Positions 59,707-64,000 of a DNA stretch of 64,000 nt are shown one piece after another. A program made the translations under genes and the position numbers. Under the pieces are notes generated by a model. The model did no database searches. It had not been told where the DNA came from and saw nothing but the letters and a program-made list of their open reading frames with translations. Source of the stretch: Microthyrium microscopicum (lineage: Eukaryota > Ascomycota > Dothideomycetes > Microthyriales > Microthyriaceae); NCBI GenBank assembly GCA_010405405.1, contig MU004235.1, positions 2,054,426 to 2,118,425 of the forward strand, written 5' to 3'. The stretch's first letter is position 1. Each line of letters opens with the position of its first letter.

Positions 59707-60468
59707 AGCTTGGTCATTGTAGTAAGAACAGTTTTGATGACATTGAAAGGGTAGATAATCGCATCTAGTGGCTTGTATGGCGAGTATGATGTTCCGAAGC
59801 CTCATAACACGTCTTGCTGCCGTCACTTGGGTGGATATCTGAAGTCTATGCAAAGAAGCGGCTGATCAGTTGTATAAGATGATAATATAATTGTAATCGT
59901 TGTAATATTAGACACTTGAGCAAAGTCACCCCGTTGACAGAGATGGTATCAAAAGGCATCTTGATTGTGTCTCCTTTGCGAGCAAACAATTCCGGTTTGT
60001 TTGTTGAGGCCAAATAGGTTTAAAAAAAAACAGCACGCTTCTGTCCAAGTGCGATGGCTCCCATGTATCGCGTTTTTTCACAAAGTATCTAATGACCAAC
60101 CGAGCGCGCAGATAGTCGTTAGTATCACCGATTCACATGAGCAAATAAGTATATTCTCATTTGTCAAGTGTGATGGAGGCCATCGCCGCCCATGAAGAAG
60201 TTTGCAATTATATTTGTCACCACTTTGGAGAGCATATATTGATCGTTTGACATTTGGGTACCCGAGTGCTTGCTTACTATAGTGTCTGGATCAATCAAGT
60301 TCGCATTATTACTTTGTTACGTGGCAACGCCTTCCACGACAGACGGTTCAGGTTAGAATTACTGTCAGGGAGTAGAGCCAACAGGACCACACGACCTACC
60401 CGTTTCAAATTACTGGCAAGAACTACCACCAGTAAACAAAGACCCATCACCATACCCATCCCCTCGCT
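59707..60468. other. intergenic, no gene seen
   Basis: About 760 bases. Short frames have no motif. An A9 run lies near 60,022. Confidence 0.4.
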
Positions 60469-61155
60469 ATGTCCGATCGCGAACCGCCAAAAATACTTCA
60501 TCCTCATCACCAACCGCGTCCCCAGAGCACACACAAAATGCGGTGCCCCGAACCAGCCTGGTTTCACCAGTTTCTCGCGCTCGGCGAGCCATGGCTCATC
60601 GACGTACCCATTAATACCATGCGCGCAACCACCCTCCTCCACCCGGACCAGACTTAACCATCCGGCCAAGCCCTTGCTGCCATAATCCGCAACTTGCACG
60701 GTGGTAGCGGTGTCATCATCGTCTCTCCCTACGCCGCAATCCTCGCACATTGTGCTCCACCAGCCAGCACCATGTTCGACGATTTGAGCCTTAACCAGAT
60801 GCGTACCCGCCAACTGATCAGCGAAGTCAAAGATGCGTATAGATTACTCGGTCAGCAAGGCTTCTTCCCGCCAGAGCAAACAGAAGTGCGAGCGGTGCAT
60901 GCGATCACGTCCGAGCAATATGGAGAGGTACCGCCTGAGCAGCGACTGGCGCACCCGGAGTTGAAAGAGTTGGTGCATGATTTGATGGCTCCAAATGGGG
61001 ATCCACGCTTTGTCGAGGGGATGTACAGCCCATTTCACTTGAACAGTTCTGGGAGATATAGTGAGCAGGGTACATTTGGGGTGAGAGCTATTGCAAGGGG
61101 AAAGACGAGGCCGGTGATGCCGGAAGTGCTCTGCGATGGTGTTGTTTGGAAATGA
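60469..61155 (+). CDS. unknown conserved-looking protein, frame interrupted once
   Basis: One reading frame of about 229 codons, broken by a TAA at 60655-60657. The first part is MSDREPPKILHPHHQPRPQS and EPAWFHQFLALGEPWLIDVP. After the stop, the same frame continues PSGQALAAIIRNLHGGSGVI and IVSPYAAILAHCAPP, then a Pro/Glu-rich region ending GKTRPVMPEVLCDGVVWK at 61155. The sequence on both sides is protein-like and in the same frame. I found no GT..AG intron that removes the stop and keeps frame. So it is either an unusual intron or a single nonsense change (CAA to TAA) in a pseudogene. I do not recognise the family. Confidence 0.45.
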
Positions 61156-61554
61156 AGGCTTTGAAGGAGATGACGGGAAGTGCGAATAAAGTACTTGGGT
61201 AGTGCTGTCATCGAACGCTTTTGCGTATCAGAAGCATACTTACTTTTTGAAGGATGTCTCTTGCAATGAAAAATAAGATTTTCACATTTTAGCTCAATGT
61301 GTTGTGTTGAAATGATTGAAAAGGGGTTGCAAAAAGGTAAATAAAAAGACGAAGTTGACCCAAGCAGGTGGGGCCGAGGCTTGATTGGGTCGCCTCATTT
61401 ATTCTCCAGTCTTTTTGACATTTTATCTCAGTCTATCAACATCATCATACCTTTCTTGATGCTTCAATATTTTACTCAAATTGGATGTTGAATAGATCCT
61501 CACATCTCTCATGTCTCATCGCTGACCCAAATCTGGTCCGCGCAAACATCTGCC
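61156..61554. other. intergenic, SDH6 promoter
   Basis: About 400 bases, AT-leaning. No gene is supported. It leads directly into the SDH6 start at 61555. Confidence 0.4.
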
Positions 61555-61897
61555 ATGGCAAGACTTTCTGGCATACAGAAAGATGTGATTCATCTATATC
61601 GCGCATGTCTCCGAGAAGCAGGACGGAAGCCAATAGTAGGTGGTTTTGTTCTTAACAAGTCTTGTAGACTAATCAAGGTCGGCTGCAGGAAAATCGGAAT
61701 AACTTTCGACAGTTCGCAAGGTATGTCATCTAATCTGTTCCTCAGGCAAGTCGAGCTGACACCACTCTAGAGATGAGTTTCGCAGATATATTGAGGTAGA
61801 CAGGAAGGACTTTGCGACTATTGAGTATCTGCTGCGAAAAGGAAAACGACAACTCGAAACATACCAAAGCGATGGCATCCGGAATGTGCATCAATGA
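61555..61897 (+). CDS. SDH6: succinate dehydrogenase assembly factor 1 (LYR protein)
   Basis: Three tiny exons, 61555-61635, 61689-61720 (32 nt) and 61771-61897, give 79 residues; the introns (53 and 50 nt) keep frame. The protein starts MARLSGIQKDVIHLYRACLR with the LYR tripeptide at residues 14-16, then ENRNNFRQFARDEFRRYIEV and FATIEYLLRKGKRQLETYQS. This is the SDHAF1 pattern: LYR motif, conserved F near residue 33, and an Arg/Lys-rich tail. The protein acts in the mitochondrial matrix in Fe-S cluster delivery to the Sdh2 subunit of complex II. It is easily missed because no single frame covers it. Confidence 0.9.
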
Positions 61898-62486
61898 TCA
61901 AGAACAACTGGTCGACGGACCGACTGCTTCCTACCTCCTAAATGCATCGATTATCCATCGAATACCCTAGAGATTGAAGCACCTTCTAGATATGGAGTGC
62001 GATGGGCCACACCGTGGTTGATGGGAACGCGCCATTTATTTTGTCGACCCATTGTCTACCTTATTTTGATGATCGTTGATTCTCATGTAGTCCTGATTTG
62101 GCTTAACTCAACGCTAGCCACTTTAGGTTAGAGCCTACCAGAACATTCGAGAAGAGACGAGAAGACTCTGGATTTTACTGGTCGATAATTAGCAAGCAAC
62201 AAGGCTCCATTTCAGCCTTTTTACATATCAAGATCAAACATTGGCCACCAAATAGCACCATATAGCTCCTTCCAGCAACGTCTCGCGTAAGCTGTTTGCC
62301 TAATCACTGCTTCCACTCCATTCTGGAATCCTAGTACCATCATGTATAAAACCATATCTTCACTCTCTCCAAGAACATTTCCCTTCCTCATTACAACATA
62401 CTCATACCACTCCAGACTCAAGTCCACTCTTCACCATACCACGCCTCATTTCAAACCACAAAATATCTCCACCAAATACCATTAAC
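61898..62486. promoter_or_regulatory. small heat-shock gene promoter with HSE and TATA box
   Basis: A perfect three-unit heat-shock element, GAAcaTTCgaGAA, lies at 62141-62153. A two-unit TTCtgGAA lies at 62321-62328, next to a TATAAAA box at 62345-62351, about 135 bp before the ATG. The order HSE, TATA, start is what Hsf1-driven genes show. The remaining sequence to the left holds no gene. Confidence 0.65.
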
Positions 62487-63092
62487 ATGTCTATCTTCTT
62501 CCCACGCTTCCAGCAAGAACTCTCCCCAATCTTCCGTCTAGCCGACGAGATTGACCGTTGCTCTCGCCAGCAATCACCCGCACCAAGCCGTCGTGCCGCC
62601 GTCCCACGCTTCGACGTCAAAGAGACCCAAGAAGCTTACGAGCTTACCGGCGAACTTCCCGGCATTGAGCAAGAAGCCGTCTCCATCGAATGGTCCGACT
62701 TTACCACACTCAGCATCAAAGGCCATACCGCCGAGTCCTCCAGCACTACCAACTCCGCCACTGAGACTGAGGCAGAAGTATCCGACAACGCATCCACCAC
62801 ATCGGAAGATAGCACGAGCTACCACGCACCTACTGTTGAAGACGAAGGCGCAGACGAGAAGACTACCACTGCTGTAGCCGAGCCAGCCACACCAGCCGAG
62901 ACTGTTAAGGCAGAAGCACCAAAGCCAAAGGTCTGGATCAACGAGCGCTATTATGGTAGCTTCCACCGCACATTCAAGTTCCCTCAACGTGTCGAGCAAG
63001 ACGAGGTCAAGGCGAGTTTGAAGAACGGTGTTTTGAGCATTGTTGTGCCCAAGAGCAAGGCTCGGGAGCCTCGCAAGATCAGCATTGCATGA
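62487..63092 (+). CDS. small heat-shock protein (Hsp20/alpha-crystallin, Hsp30 type)
   Basis: A single exon of 201 residues. The N-terminal arm MSIFFPRFQQELSPIFRLAD leads into an alpha-crystallin domain in two halves (PRFDVKETQEAYELTGELPG, with IEWSDFTTLSIKG). A ~70-residue Ser/Thr/Glu-rich insert (TEAEVSDNASTTSEDSTS) interrupts them, as in many fungal Hsp30 proteins. The second half is YYGSFHRTFKFPQRVEQDEV and ASLKNGVLSIVVPK, ending EPRKISIA. It is an ATP-independent holdase that keeps stress-denatured proteins soluble in the cytosol. Heat induction is supported by the promoter elements. Confidence 0.93.
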   Translation: MSIFFPRFQQELSPIFRLADEIDRCSRQQSPAPSRRAAVPRFDVKETQEAYELTGELPGIEQEAVSIEWSDFTTLSIKGHTAESSSTTNSATETEAEVSDNASTTSEDSTSYHAPTVEDEGADEKTTTAVAEPATPAETVKAEAPKPKVWINERYYGSFHRTFKFPQRVEQDEVKASLKNGVLSIVVPKSKAREPRKISIA

Positions 63093-63589
63093 TCAACTAG
63101 CAGCACAATGAGCTTTGAACTACATTGCATTGCATGAGCATGGCTAGGAGTTTGGGGCAGCTTTGTTTGGTTACTGGACAGTCTTTAGAAATACCTAATG
63201 AATAGAAACTTGCAACATATATCTTTCTCACATAAACATCTGTGATAATTGCTTTGTGACATTGTAAAGCCTACTTGCAGCCTTCATAGTTTAAACTGAT
63301 GTGATGGCTTACACTGGGCATAGCCTATATAGTGGCGTTTGTCGCCAGCCAAAAGTGTGTTGAGCATTCGCACTATGGCAGCCTTTCTAAACTATATTTC
63401 TGTTCCCATACCCCTCGTGTCTGATGAAAATGCCCTTTGCGATCAGATGCTGCATAATTCCATGATTTCCGGGAAGCCCATGAACCTCAGCGCAATGTCA
63501 TCCTGCCGCTCAGTGCCTAAACAAAGCCTTGCAATACGATGAGCACCAACATACCCATGCTTCAATGAGTAGCGCAATTGATCAATTCC
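63093..63589. other. convergent intergenic region
   Basis: About 500 bases between the ends of the heat-shock and RPB11 genes. The short frame 63339-63542 has no motif. Confidence 0.35.
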
Positions 63590-64000
63590 TCAAACCCCAT
63601 TACTCTCGCCTCCCCGAGCAATCTTGAACAACTCCATTTCCTTGGTGAACTCTCGACTCACTTTATCCAACGTCGTAATGATATCAGAACAACACCGAAC
63701 CACGGCATCCTTTGGTGAGATCCCACCGTCCGTACCGACGCGCAGGATGAAGAGCGGCTTGAGCGGATGTTCGACTTTGTAGGCGGCGAAAGTGACGTCC
63801 TTGTATTTGTGCAGATGTGCAGTCAGGAGGTTGCCAAGCGTGTGGTCCTCTCTATTGAAAGTGAAGACTGCTGTATTGGGAACACCTGTAGGTGATTAGA
63901 AGAGAAATTTACAAGGAGATGTGTATGTGTGTGGAGGGAGTAGGGAGAGGTGAGAGAGTGATAAGGGAGGCTTACGGGTATCCATTTTCACTTCGACCTT
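63590..64000 (-). CDS. RPB11: RNA polymerase II subunit Rpb11, 5' end beyond window
   Basis: Two exons are visible, 64000-63976 (partial) and 63885-63590, with an intron at 63886-63975 (GTAAGC..CTACAG). The protein reads KVEVKMDTRVPNTAVF, then TFNREDHTLGNLLTAHLHKY, AAYKVEHPLKPLFILRVGTD, and ends ELFKIARGGESNGV. The REDHTLGNLL motif and the HPL(x)5-8 RV(x)T segment are diagnostic of the Rpb11/RpoA-like fold. It pairs with Rpb3 to nucleate Pol II assembly. The N-terminal part runs off the right edge. Confidence 0.92.

Noticed and set aside
60295-60813. 172-codon minus-strand frame
   Set aside because: It lies antisense to the unknown plus-strand frame and has no recognisable family; treated as a shadow.

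Overview
The window is nuclear DNA of a filamentous ascomycete (Pezizomycotina). The evidence is short introns of about 45-95 nt with GT..AG ends and CTAAC-like branch sites, Pezizomycotina-type families (bZIP-DUF3425, TPR-DUF4470, DUF2235, DUF7703-like 7TM, AAL-type fucose lectin), a 3.1 kb AT-only block with a repeat-induced point mutation (RIP) signature, and typical fungal housekeeping genes. The class may be Leotiomycetes, but I cannot fix it from sequence alone. All gene models below were spliced by eye from reading frames and splice signals.

Left core part (about 0.7-27.4 kb): an INSIG-like ER sterol-regulatory protein, a 7TM membrane protein, a TPR-DUF4470 protein, a zinc-independent MDR reductase, a secreted Cys-rich membrane-anchored protein, a bZIP-DUF3425 transcription factor, a broken gene relic, a Pro/Arg-rich small protein, a synaptojanin-like phosphoinositide phosphatase (Sac plus 5-phosphatase), RPB6, glutamine:fructose-6-phosphate amidotransferase (GFA1, first step of chitin precursor synthesis) and the V-ATPase accessory/BIG1 protein. 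Several act at membranes or in cell-wall supply.

Middle accessory part (about 27.4-60 kb): gene density falls. It holds long gene-free stretches, a 112-bp tandem repeat, an intact-looking hAT-type MITE with 8-bp target duplications, a small lineage-type protein with an MGCC acylation motif, a DUF2235 hydrolase followed by a large prolyl-4-hydroxylase-like 2OG oxygenase, a four-TM protein, a decayed beta-lactamase-fold gene, a methyltransferase, a membrane-anchored fucose-lectin-like protein, a convergent 2OG-dioxygenase/MATE exporter pair, the RIP-degraded AT block (50.86-54.0 kb), a DHA2-type MFS exporter and a mucin-like wall protein with three Cys-rich modules. The oxygenase, methyltransferase and exporters fit small-molecule metabolism, but no polyketide, peptide or terpene core enzyme is present.

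Right core part (about 60.4-64 kb): a possibly interrupted unknown gene, the tiny three-exon succinate dehydrogenase assembly factor SDH6 (LYR protein), a small heat-shock protein with a heat-shock element and TATA box upstream, and the C-terminal part of RPB11 running off the right edge.
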